Assembly (NCBI GenBank): GCA_003427395.1
Contig: BFEA01000895.1
Coordinates: forward strand, 110,861-160,549
Reading direction: 5' to 3'
DNA: 49,689 nt
Origin: Chara braunii
Taxonomy: Eukaryota; Streptophyta; Charophyceae; Charales; Characeae
Part shown: in pieces, positions 20,066-29,092 of the stretch
How the letters are laid out: every line of letters starts with the position of its first letter
Numbering within the stretch: position 1 is the first letter of the stretch
The notes under the pieces: generated by a model
The model's input: the letters and a program-made list of their open reading frames with translations, nothing else
Told to the model about the DNA's origin: nothing
Databases searched by the model: none
Made by a program: the position numbers and the translations under genes

Positions 20066-21487
20066 GAATTACTTTGATTCGCGTTGTAAGTTTTCAGTCC
20101 TGTTTTCTGAAAATCTTTGTCTCTGATTTTACATGTCGCATTCTTGATAAAGATTTTTTAGTAGATCTTGATCGGTAGTTGGTACTTTTTACTTTCTAAT
20201 TTACTGTCTTGATTGTCGATTCGTTTTCGGCTTAAAATATCCTGATTACTATCTGAGTGACCTTCCTTCTTAATTGATTGTCGATTGTTTTTTCTGTTTA
20301 GTACTTCTTGATTTAAAGTCTAAGTGATTTCTTGAACTAGGGTTCTGAAAATCAGAGTCGAAAGTCTGTGAGGACATCAAAATCTACTTCCTATTTAGTT
20401 ATTCTTTTCGAAATTTCGTTCTGAATTGGATGCCAAAAATTCATGACCTAAATGACCTTGATTACTAACTGATCTCATCTTTAAATTTCACTTCTCAAAA
20501 AGACGATACAGATCTGATTTTCGATGAAAAAATTTACGACTGTGGTGGTGCTTTTTCTGTTGATGGTTGCCTAGGGGGAAACTAGAATGTGTGGATGGAA
20601 AGAATGAAAGGGGACTTTTAACAGACAGGAGATGCCGGTTAACTTGAAGGTGAGTATGTCAGGAGGACGATGCTGGGACGACATAGACCGGTGTTGGAGC
20701 GGTGCTCTGTGACCTAGGGGGAGCTTGAGGTCCATGGAGTTATGCCAAGGGTGGAAGGCATAACCAGACTGTCCAACGTAGTTGGCACCGGCGTGTGGAC
20801 CCTGTAACCTGTTTAGGGGTTTGCCGCTAAAGGAATTATCGAGGGAGGAAGGTACTTCCTATCCGTCAGAACTAGGGTGGTCGGCACTGGGGTGGGTTGT
20901 GGTGCCCTGTTACCCTAGCAGAGGGGGGTATGAGACAAGGTGAGTTCTGGTACGAGGACTGAAAGTCGGGACCGACGGTCCGGTTGTTGAGAGGGGGATT
21001 TTAGGATAGTTGGTATTAATTTCTAGTTTTTACCCCCCTTTTTTTCTGAATTTTATCCTATTTGGCCGTTAAGGGGGACTCGAGAATGTTTAGGATTTTG
21101 GGGCTTCTATCAACTTTTCCCAGGCTGCTTGGAAGTTGTTATACTCATCGATCTGCGGTTGTTCGATGCTAGAACGATGCTGACCGGTGCTGGGGTGTTG
21201 CCCTCTAACCTGTTGACGCAGGAGCGTGAGGCCTCGTAGAGAGATCTGGGGATGCTTTGGGGTGGGCATCTCACGAAACAACCAAGGTTTGCTACTGGGA
21301 TGACGCTGGCCGGAGCTGGGGCGAGTTGTGTTGCCCTGTAACCCAGCAGGAAGTGGGGGTGTGAGGCCTGGAAGAGTTCGGCAGGGAGTAAGACAAGTTT
21401 GAGGAACTCTGGAAACGATTGTTAGGGAGGTGGAGATTTTTGGATTTTCTTTTACTAGGACCCCGGCGGTCTATTCTAAAGAAAAAA

Positions 21488-21950
21488 TGAGGTGAGTGGG
21501 AGAAGGAGACGGTGGGATATCATGCGTCCTGCTAGTGAGGGGGCTAGCTGGCAGGATTGGAATAGGGTCACGGTATAGCAGGAGTAGAGATGGTGACTCT
21601 GCTGCAGTAAGTCTTGCCGGAGTGAGGAACAAAGGATTGATTGGGGGGGGGGGTTCGAGTCGGATTTTGAATCCTGCGGATTCTTGAAGCCTGTTGTAGT
21701 CATTTCCTAAGTAGCTCCAACTTTTTGAGCCAGAAAAGAACGAGGGGGAGTGGGGAAGGAGATGGTGGGATATCATGCGTCCTACTAGTGAGGGGGCTAG
21801 CTGGTAGGATGAGAATAGGGCATAGCAGCAACGGAGATGGTGACTGCTGCAGTAAGTCTTGCTGGAGTGAGGTAAAGTGGATGGATGGGGGGGGTTTCTA
21901 AGTAGTTTTCTGAATTCTGTTCATGTTCTGAAGTTTGTTGTAGTCATTTT
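21488..21950. repeat. direct duplication (~250 bp) with a third inverted copy at 23290-23430
   Basis: GAGACGGTGGGATATCATGC, GTCCTGCTAGTGAGGGGGCT, CTGCAGTAAGTCTTGC occurs at about 21507-21640 and again at about 21758-21870. The reverse complement is found near 23300-23400 (CTCCGGCAAGTCTTACC, CAGGCTAGCCCC). Thus the foldback core holds two direct copies, the right arm one inverted copy. Confidence 0.8.
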
Positions 21951-21975
21951 CTAAGTAGCTAAAAAAAAAAAAAAA

Positions 21976-22030
21976 AAAAGATGGGAATAGCGGTTATACC
22001 CAGTCCCAGCTCCAACTTGCGTCTGTACCC
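21976..22030 (-). repeat. block shared with 27.95-28.0 kb
   Basis: The reverse complement (GATGC-type start, GGACTGGGTATA, TATTCCCATCTTT) matches 27945-27995 on the plus strand. It lies in the spacer of the foldback structure next to an A run. Confidence 0.6.
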
Positions 22031-22103
22031 AGAAAACGGTTGGTGAAAATTGTTTGGATGCCCAGGGCAGAGGTGGGCCCAGGTCGGTACGGCAAAACTG
22101 CAG

Positions 22104-22127
22104 TTATAACCACCTACAGGAATGCAA

Positions 22128-22158
<31 letters not shown>

Positions 22159-22289
22159 GTTTCGGGACAAATGCTCCATTCTATTCGCGGGGAGCAGCAC
22201 GTGTTGGGAACCGGGCCCAGCGTCCCATATAGAGTTACACAAGTCATTTGAGATATCGGGGCCATTACCCGGCTTCGGTTGAAAATCAA
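22104..22289 (-). mobile_element. SINE-like element, 3' portion with (AAT)n tail
   Basis: On the minus strand: GAAGCCGGGTAATGGCCCCG, ATATGGGACGCTGGGCCCGG, AACACGTGCTGCTCCCC, GAATAGAATGGAGCATTTG, GAAACTAATAATAAT. The trinucleotide tail at the end and related modules at 255-350, 8500-8610 and (GAATAGAATGGAGC only) 49105-49131 support a retroposed short element. No polymerase III boxes are visible in this copy, so the head is missing or unrelated. Confidence 0.55.
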
Positions 22290-24444
22290 TCTGAGAACTA
22301 TTGAGAACTATTGAAGAAATTCAAGAGAATTAAAAAGAGATTGAAAAACTATGAATGACTACTGGCCTCTTTTCGAATGCTCAGAACCCTTAGACTCCCA
22401 AATAAAACCATCTAAAACTATCCAACACTGTCTTATTCCCTGTCGGGCTGTCCCATGCCTCACACTCTCACTCGGTTAGGTTACAAAGCAACGCGACTCG
22501 TCCCAACTCCGGCCAGCGTCGTCCCAACAACAACCCTTGGTTGTCCCGTGGAATGCCCACCTCAAAGCAGTCAGCAGGTTACAGGGCAATACCCCAGCAC
22601 CGGCCAACGCCGTTCTGGCATAGAACAACCGCTGATCCATGAATGTACTAGTATCAAATTGAAACAGACTAAAGCGAGTTGCTGGAAGTCCCCAGAATCC
22701 TAAAGCATTCTCAGAACCACCTGTAAATAAACCTTTTTTGAAGATATCCTTAAGATACGGGGGCTATTACCTGACTTCGACTTTTTTTTTTTACAAGAAC
22801 ACTGAAATTATGTGTCCCCCAAAGCTCGGATCAAAGAAGCATTCGGAAAAAAAACACATGCCTTAGGGTCTTTCAGCAGTCCAACCCTTACCTGCCTCAC
22901 CCCTATATCTCGATGCCAAATCTCTACCAGGCCTCATGCCCCCAACTGCTAGGTTACAGAGTGGCACGACCCACCCCAGAATAAGCCCCACGCGCCCCGG
23001 CTCCGGCCAGCGTCGACTAGGCACCAGGTCACCAAAAGACACTAGAGTGCCTTCCACCCTCGACAACTCCCCAAATCTCTCTACCAGGTCTCATGCCCTT
23101 GTACAGCTCGAGTTACAGGGCAGCATGACCAAGCCCCAACGCCGACCAGCATCGTTTTGGCCTCGTCTTTTCGCAAACCACCGGGATTCAGGACTAAGAC
23201 AAATAGCTGTCAAGCCACCAATCAGCACTGTACTTGTAGATCTAATTATTTGTCTCCTTCATGCACTGGTTGCAGATATCCTCCCAACAAACCCTTGAAC
23301 CCTACTCCGGCAAGTCTTACCATGATAACGCCACCATCTCCACCGTTGTTGTACCCTATTACAACCCTGCAGGCTAGCCCCTTCGTCGTGGAGCGCATCA
23401 TCTCCCGCTGTCACAACCACCACAACCCCCTGCCTCCAACACCAAACCTTGGAAGAACTTTTCAATTAAGAAAAATTAGGAAAATCAGGCACAAAAAATC
23501 CTGAAAAATCACATGAACATTCCAGCGCCCACTATTCCCACAGGGAGAGGGGAAAAGAGGGCAAAAAACAACCCTCTCTCCCCATGGAAACTTCGACGCT
23601 TATTGAGGTCTTTGATACATATAAAGCGGTCACAAGAGTCAAAGGGATTACTCCTCTCCCCCCCAAAACAACCCCCTGTTTGCTTACTGCCTCCGAGGGA
23701 AGCGCCCCCTCGCCTCCCCGCCCCAGTTCAAAACAACCCCCATAATACCCCTCCTGCTCCCTCAGTCGCATACAATACCCCCTAAAGTATGGCCCCGCAG
23801 AGCGGAAGATCCCCCTTCCTTCCTGGCCCACGCCCTCCAAGCCGAACAACCCTCTCAACTCTCACCCTGCTGACATCAACACCCCTTGGACAAACCCTCA
23901 CTACTGGCCTTATCCTCTCAAAGATCACACCACCCACCTTGTGTAACCCTCGCAGGGAGGGACTCCAACCCTAAAGGAGATATCCATTCCAACACCTGTG
24001 ACCCCCATCTCACAACGTCACAGGTTGAGACTCCCTTGCTAAAAACAACAAACTAAGACTAATTACTTGAGTAAAAATTGTTTGAAAAATCCCACGTCGT
24101 GTTTAAAGTTTTTTACAAGTCATGCAAACGAAGTTTGAATCACGAATTTAGCATCGAATTCAGGAGATCCATCGAGAGATGAAGATAAGATTGAAGATAA
24201 GATTGGATAAGATTTAGAAATACAAATAGGGAAACAAAATAGGGAATCGATTCTAATGTCCGAACGGACTTACGACTCTGATTTCCAGAACCCTAAGGTT
24301 CAAGAAATCGCTTGGACAGTAAATCAGGAAATACTAAGCAGAAAAACAAATCGACAATCAATTGTGTATGAGAGAAACCATAACGATTTTAAAACCAGAT
24401 CGTGAAATCAACAAGAAAAATTACAAACTACTGATTGCATACCT

Positions 24445-24640
24445 GCAGCGTGCCTATGCGGTGCGCAATGCGGTGTGGTCCGCTGTGCGCTGTGTGCACA
24501 CCCCCGGTGCGAGCGCACCGCAGCGCACTCTGTGCGCTGTGCTGTGCAGGGTACGCTGTGCGGTGTGCTGTGTCAGGGTGCGCTGTGCGCCGGTGCGCGG
24601 GGGGTGCGCTGGTAGTGCACCACAATTTTTCTTATTTTTT
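24445..24640. repeat. degenerate GTGCGC-rich repeat
   Basis: About 200 bp made of GTGCGC, GTGCGGT, GCTGTGCG and CGCTGTG variants. Frames on both strands (Ala/Cys/Val/Arg-rich) come from the repeat. A short related GCGCACAGCATGCACACC stretch lies inverted near 26830-26860, next to CTACAGGTATGCCGATCA that parallels the edge of the foldback at 24440. Confidence 0.8.
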
Positions 24641-25019
24641 ATTTTTCCTTGGTTCGGTGCAGATGCAGCAATGTGCCTCGACCCCTCGCCCAGATTGGTG
24701 CCATGGGGCCCATGGTCCGTGAAGTGTCTCTTCAACACTGTCACATTGTGTTTCTGCGACATTAGGCCTTGCAAGCACAACCCCACAGCGAAGGTTGTAT
24801 CAACCCCTTCATCAAAAACTCTCTAAAACCCCCTCAGACATCCCTCTCCCACCCACCTCCCTCCCCCCACCCCACCTTCACCCGAAACTCTACAGCGACC
24901 CCCACCCACCGCCACCCCCAACTCTACAACGCCCCTCTCAGGCCTCTCCCACCATCGAAGAACGAAAATTTAAAGCAGGCTAGAAATTCGAAATTAAAAA
25001 ACAAAGGAAAAATTGTGTG
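24641..25019. other. no gene; C-rich flank
   Basis: Pyrimidine-rich sequence with CCACCC and CTCTCCCACC motifs leading into the purine-rich minisatellite; nothing recognisable. Confidence 0.5.
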
Positions 25020-26130
25020 GTGGAAGACGATGGTGCACCACGTCCGAGGGAGAAAGGAGGAGATGGTGAATGGAGGAGGGAGGAGGGAGTAGATGAAAGA
25101 TGGTGGTTGAAAATCATGGCGGAGGGAGGAGGAAGGGGATGGTGGTAGGGGGAGGAATGAGGGAGGAGATGAAAGATGGCGGTTGGGAGGAGGGATGGCA
25201 TGGTGGTTGGCGGAAGGACGAGGGAGGGCATGAACGATGGTAGAGGGAGGGGGGACGAAATGAAAGATGGTGGTAAAAAGTGGCGCTTGGGAGGAGGGAG
25301 GGCATGGTGGTTGGCGGAAGGACGAGGGAGGAGATGAACGATGGCGGAGGGAGGAGGGAGGAAGTGACAGGTGGCGGTTAAAAATTGCGGAGGGCGGAGG
25401 GAGGAGGGAGTGGATGGTGGTTGTTTGTGAGAGGAGGAAGGAAATGAAAGATGGCGGTTGAAAATGGCAGAGGGAGGAAGGAGGGCGTGGTGGTTGGTGG
25501 AGCGGACGAGGGAGGAGATGAACGATGGCGAAGGGAGTAGGGAGGAGACGGAAGGTGGTGGAGGGAGGAGGGAGGGGATGGTGGAGGGAGGACGCCGAAG
25601 ATGGGGGACGAAGATGATGGCGGGAGGTGGAGGGGATGGGGGAAAATGGGGGAGAAAGAAGATGGCGAGAGGTGGAGTGGATGAGGGAAGTTGGGTTGAC
25701 GTGGAGGGAGGAAGGACGGCCCTGGACGGGAGATGGCAGAGGGAGGAAGGAGGAGGGAGAAGGGAGGAGGTTGTGGAGAAAGATGATGGCGGGAGGTGGA
25801 GGGGATGAGGGAAGTTCGATTGTGGAGGCAGAGCCGTTAAGACTAGTGGAACATGGCAGGGACAATGGGGAGGGAAGAAGATAGCGGGAAGAGGAGGCAG
25901 TAGATTGTGGAAGGAGGAGGGAGGAGGTGCAGGATGGTGGAGGGAGGAGGTGCAAGATGGGGGAGGAAGGAGGGAGGAGGTGGAAGCTTGAGGAGGAAGA
26001 TGACTATAGGTGGTGTAGTGGATGGTGGAAGTCTGACGGGGAGGGAGTCGAATGATGGCAGGTGGTGGAGGGGATGGACGATGCCGTAGACGCCGACGGG
26101 TGGAGAAAGGAGAGCCACCATGAAATAATT
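25020..26130. repeat. purine-rich degenerate minisatellite (1.1 kb)
   Basis: The plus strand is almost entirely GGAGGGAGGA, GATGAA(A/C)GATGGCGG and GCATGGTGGTTGGCGGAAGG variants. The last unit recurs at 25198, 25302 and, diverged, 25485 (a 104 bp step between the first two). The minus strand has open frames of 343 and 427 codons made of Pro, Ser, Leu and His; their length reflects the lack of TA-type stops in C/T-rich DNA and they are not genes. Confidence 0.85.
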
Positions 26131-26136
26131 GGCACA

Positions 26137-26173
26137 AAAAAAAAAAAAAAAAAAAAAAAAGGAGGGAGGAGGG

Positions 26174-26225
<52 letters not shown>
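26137..26225. repeat. poly-A followed by (GA)n
   Basis: A 25 bp A run, then GGAGGGAGGAGGGGG and about 48 bp of GA. The block GAGAGGCTGGTGGCCACCCA that follows is repeated with changes after the adapter at about 26355-26375. Confidence 0.9.
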
Positions 26226-26248
26226 CTGGTGGCCACCCACCTGATCGT

Positions 26249-26280
26249 CTGTCTCTTATACACATCTAGATGTGTATAAN
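26249..26280. other. Tn5/Nextera mosaic-end junction adapter (artefact)
   Basis: CTGTCTCTTATACACATCT (26249-26267) is the 19 bp transposase mosaic end used in Nextera libraries. It is followed directly by AGATGTGTATAA (26268-26279), the start of its inverted copy, and an N. The two back to back are the junction adapter of a Nextera mate-pair library. It is not host sequence and marks a join of two fragments not contiguous in the genome. Confidence 0.97.
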
Positions 26281-26287
26281 GGATGAC

Positions 26288-26290
<3 letters not shown>

Positions 26291-26357
<67 letters not shown>
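26291..26357. repeat. (GA)n microsatellite right of adapter
   Basis: GTGTGA then about 66 bp of GA, followed by GGCTGGTGACCACCTACCT, a near copy of the sequence left of the adapter. Confidence 0.95.
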
Positions 26358-26359
<2 letters not shown>

Positions 26360-26594
26360 CTGGTGACCACCTACCTAAACGACGATGCCCACTGCTGCTC
26401 TCCTCGGTGTGAACTCCTGCGCTCTCCTCGCTAACGTCTCCCTGCACCACTAACAGTGTCCCTCCACTCTCCCTTCACACCTCCACTCTCCTCCACACCC
26501 CTCGTCTCCCTCTTCCTCCACACAGTCTTCTAGGCGATGGCAATGGCACGGTGGCACGCGGGCAGCGTCACACTGCGGCTTGACAACAGGGCCG

Positions 26595-26639
26595 ACGAGC
26601 CAACTTCGAAAGACTACTTCAAATTCGAAGTTGGCTCGT
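26595..26639. repeat. 16 bp perfect stem, 13 nt loop hairpin
   Basis: ACGAGCCAACTTCGAA (26595-26610) and TTCGAAGTTGGCTCGT (26624-26639) pair perfectly around AGACTACTTCAAA. No T run follows and no gene is adjacent, so a terminator role is not indicated. Confidence 0.9.
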
Positions 26640-27044
26640 GAGTGCCAAGAGAAAGAAGACCGCCAAAAGTTTTTTCCCGGTTTCCGGGCCAGGGCAGGGC
26701 CCCCAAAAAAATTGTGGCGTTTGGAATATTTTTTCCTGCATGGGGAAAACTGGTACTCCCCGAGGGGCCAATTTTTTTTTATTATGGAGGGAGCTGTATT
26801 TTTGGTGGTGCGGCGTCTCAGGCGCACAGCATGCACACCCTGCGCTGTGCGGCACCGTGCATCGTGATACGCTACAGGTATGCCGATCATTGAGATCAAC
26901 TAAGAAATCAGAATTACCATCCAATATTTTTTTTTAGAAATTACCATACCAGGAAAAGAAAAACAAGACCTAAACCTCGAGCTCAACAAAATTAGGTCAT
27001 GCCTCAAGAATTTACTGGAGATTCCATCGCTGTGTGAAGTCGCC

Positions 27045-27476
27045 TTAAAACACCTGAAGTCTCAGTTCATGCAATCCATCACGTAGCGCTCCACTCTCGC
27101 AGTCCCTTGATCCAGCTGCCCCACCGCTGTAGAGTCCAAACTCAACCCCTGCCTCTTCCTGCGGGAGGAAACCTGTCGCCTCTCCATAGCCCGTGCTAGT
27201 ATAGCCCCTTCGCAAGTTGCACTGACCAGAAGAGATTTGGTAGGACACAATCACCTCCTTATCACTACCCATATGCGATTGCGTTGTGAGGAACCATGTC
27301 AAGCCTGTTGACGCCACCTCACAGAGAGTTCGGTCCCTGCCCAATGATCCAGAGGCCGCTAAATCAAGAAGAAGGAGAGACGAAGTAAAAAGGGCAAGTA
27401 TAGTAGGAAATCCCCCACCACGAGCCCCCGCTCGCCCCACCCCCTTCTCCTCGACACAATAGTCATTCCACTCCAC
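27045..27476 (-). CDS. doubtful hypothetical protein, 143 aa
   Basis: One uninterrupted frame of mixed composition. Residues about 21-42 (FPTILALFTSSLLLLDLAAS) are hydrophobic, as in a signal peptide or single membrane segment, preceded by a Gly/Arg-rich stretch. The remainder is polar with three Cys and no recognised domain. The upstream DNA is GC-rich and no promoter is evident. It may be an exon, a repeat-derived frame, or chance; there is no neighbour to support a role. Confidence 0.2.
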   Translation of the reverse strand: MEWNDYCVEEKGVGRAGARGGGFPTILALFTSSLLLLDLAASGSLGRDRTLCEVASTGLTWFLTTQSHMGSDKEVIVSYQISSGQCNLRRGYTSTGYGEATGFLPQEEAGVEFGLYSGGAAGSRDCESGALRDGLHELRLQVF

Positions 27477-28122
27477 TGCATCCGACGACCTGCCATCGCC
27501 CGTCCCCTATCTTGCCTCCACAAAATCTCCAACGCATGCCATCACACGCCATCGCCGTTTTACGCCCATCATGCTACTTCACGCCACTCTGTTTCATGCT
27601 TCGCTCCACGCTCGCCTCGCCACGCTGTGTTGTGTCGTGCTCCCGCGATTCCTGTACCGGACGGGGCGCAGCGCTCCCGGCCGTGCTGCGCCCTGCAATT
27701 GTTAGCCATTGGGAAAGGAGAATGATGAACATAACCAGGCAAAATTATGGGCATACCTGGGACTTGAGGAGGAGAGGCTGAATTGTTCATATACCCTGCC
27801 AGCGGATGGCTGAAATTATGTTCATACCCAGCAGCCGTTGAGCATGAACGGTCTCCTTGGTGTGCGTGAGCATAATTTGGTGCTCCGAATCCAGGGTTTG
27901 TGGGATTGGGTACACGTATAATTTCACATAGGGGAAAAGCTGGGCAGATGCAAGTTCATGCTAGGACTGGGTATAGCAGGTATTCCCATCTTTAAGTGGG
28001 GTAAAGATGCAATTTTCACAAGAATAAAAAGAAGACCATCTTTCTATTCACTGTCTAAACAGTCCTTTAAAAAAAGAAAAAAAGAAAAAAAAGGCAGTCC
28101 TCAGCAAACGGCCCGTAGGACC
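27477..28122. other. no clear gene; GC-rich then unique-like sequence
   Basis: 27480-27700 is rich in CACGCC and CGCTCC motifs; 27700-27960 repeats ATAATT(T)...CATACC(C) modules; 27945-28015 matches, inverted, two blocks in the foldback region (20040-20065, 21976-22030). Ends in an A-rich stretch before the SINE. Confidence 0.4.
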
Positions 28123-28135
28123 AGAGCCACAACTC

Positions 28136-28710
28136 GTTTTGTTTTGTTTTGTTCTTACCTTTTATAAAACTACGCTATATACTTTTCTCAAATCTTTCAT
28201 CTTTCAAGTTCTTTCAATTCACCTCCACTAGTCCTAAGGTTTTAACGGGCCCCCCCTGCAAACATGGCTTTGTTGTATTCCTCCAGCCATCCGAGGGGAT
28301 GCATGTTACCTTGTTGTCTTCCTCCAACCATAAGAGGGGATGCATGTTGCCCCCGCGCCCCAACCATGGTGGTCAAGGATGGGGTGGGGCCACCGGTGGG
28401 GGTCCGGATAAGGCAAAGACACATCATTTTGCCGGTAGCTGTGCCTCCCTGTTGATCGTCCCCCACCCCCAACCACGTAACGGCAGTGTCTAAGGCCAAC
28501 ACTCTCCAACACACCACACACAACCCACTCACACTCACACTCACACCCATGTTGGCCAAGGACCCTGCTAATACCGATCAGAGGTACCAAGCAGACTATC
28601 ACGGCTGGTTGGCACTAAGTGCGCCACAGGTGGTTGTGGGGCTCGAATCCACAACCTTCTGAATGCAACTTGATCTTGCCTGCCTAACCAACTGAGTTAG
28701 GCCACTGGAT
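28136..28710 (-). mobile_element. complete tRNA-derived SINE (575 bp) with 13 bp target duplications
   Basis: AGAGCCACAACTC flanks both ends perfectly (28123-28135 and 28711-28723). On the minus strand the element starts ATCCAGTGGC, then CCTAACTCAGTTGGTTAGGC (A-box and D-arm like) and GGATTCGAGCCC (B-box like), about 70 nt of tRNA-like head. The body includes GGGTGTGAGTGTGAG, GGCAAAATG, CCCACCCCATCC and two tandem 41 bp units (28270 and 28311). It ends with a (CAAAA)n tail. This is the structure of a polymerase III-transcribed retroposon moved by LINE machinery. It is long for a SINE. A truncated relative lies at 48826-49180. Confidence 0.85.
28636..28709 (-). promoter_or_regulatory. internal polymerase III promoter (A and B boxes) of the SINE
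   Basis: TAACTCAGTTGG (compare A-box TRGCNNAGYNGG) and GGATTCGAGCC (compare B-box GGTTCGANTCC) lie about 40 bp apart on the minus strand, the order and spacing of a tRNA gene. The acceptor stem does not pair well, so this is a retroposon head rather than a functional tRNA gene. Confidence 0.75.
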
Positions 28711-28944
28711 AGAGCCACAACTCATTCATCAAACGGCCTTTAAAAAAAAAAAAAATGCCAAAAAATAAAATAAAATAATTAAAAATAATTAAAAATATTT
28801 GTGAATTTTATTGCAAGCTGCAGTGGGAACCGTGCCGAGTGTCCCTCACCTCAGCAAAGAGCAAATTTAATTGCAAGCTAGGAACAGACCAGAGAAGGCA
28901 CACCATCAACGAACACTGCAGCTGTTGAAGAAATTTCAGCAGCA

Positions 28945-29092
28945 ATGCTCATCGAGAAGAACAACAGAGATGACCCTCCGAAGAAAACTCGTCCTCAGGC
29001 CTTCGGAGAAGACATAGCCCCCGGTATAACCAACACACAAGGTAACTTTGTCGCACCACCTGCTGTGTTGCCAAAACCAACACAACAGGTGG
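28945..29092 (+). pseudogene. LINE-2 ORF1-like N-terminal fragment
   Basis: An open frame (KNNRDDPPKKTRPQAFGEDI, then QGNFVAPPAVLPKPTQQVV) stops making sense exactly where the solo LTR begins at 29093, and the same frame resumes at 31504. A polar, proline-containing N-terminus is usual for plant L1 ORF1. No domain is visible in this piece by itself. Confidence 0.6.

Larger units (their letters stand above)
20175..24440. mobile_element. large foldback structure (about 4.3 kb) with multi-module inverted arms
   Basis: The outer 20175-20480 region (TTGATTGTCGATTG, TTTAGTACTTCTTGATTTA, GATTTCTTGAAC, AGGGTTCTGAAAATCAGAGTCG) matches the reverse complement of about 24130-24440. Further in, 21080-21460 matches the reverse complement of 22340-22730 (TTAGGATTCTGGGG, GCGGTTGTTC, CCGGTGCTGGGGT, CTGTAACCTG). 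The arms contain about five diverged modules each, marked by a CGNTGCTGGCCGG...CCTGTAACC signature. The right arm is longer. No transposase frame is visible, so this is a non-autonomous foldback element or a rearranged inverted duplication. Confidence 0.7.

Noticed and set aside
24924-26263. Minus-strand open frames of 343 and 427 codons, Pro/Ser/His-rich
   Set aside because: They translate a degenerate C/T-rich minisatellite in which stop codons are rare. Two frames are open at once, and the longer runs into (GA)n and the adapter.
26595-26639. Intrinsic transcription terminator
   Set aside because: Eukaryotic context, no T run after the stem, and no adjacent gene.
28636-28709. A functional tRNA gene
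   Set aside because: A and B boxes are present, but the acceptor stem does not pair and the sequence continues into a SINE body with target duplications.
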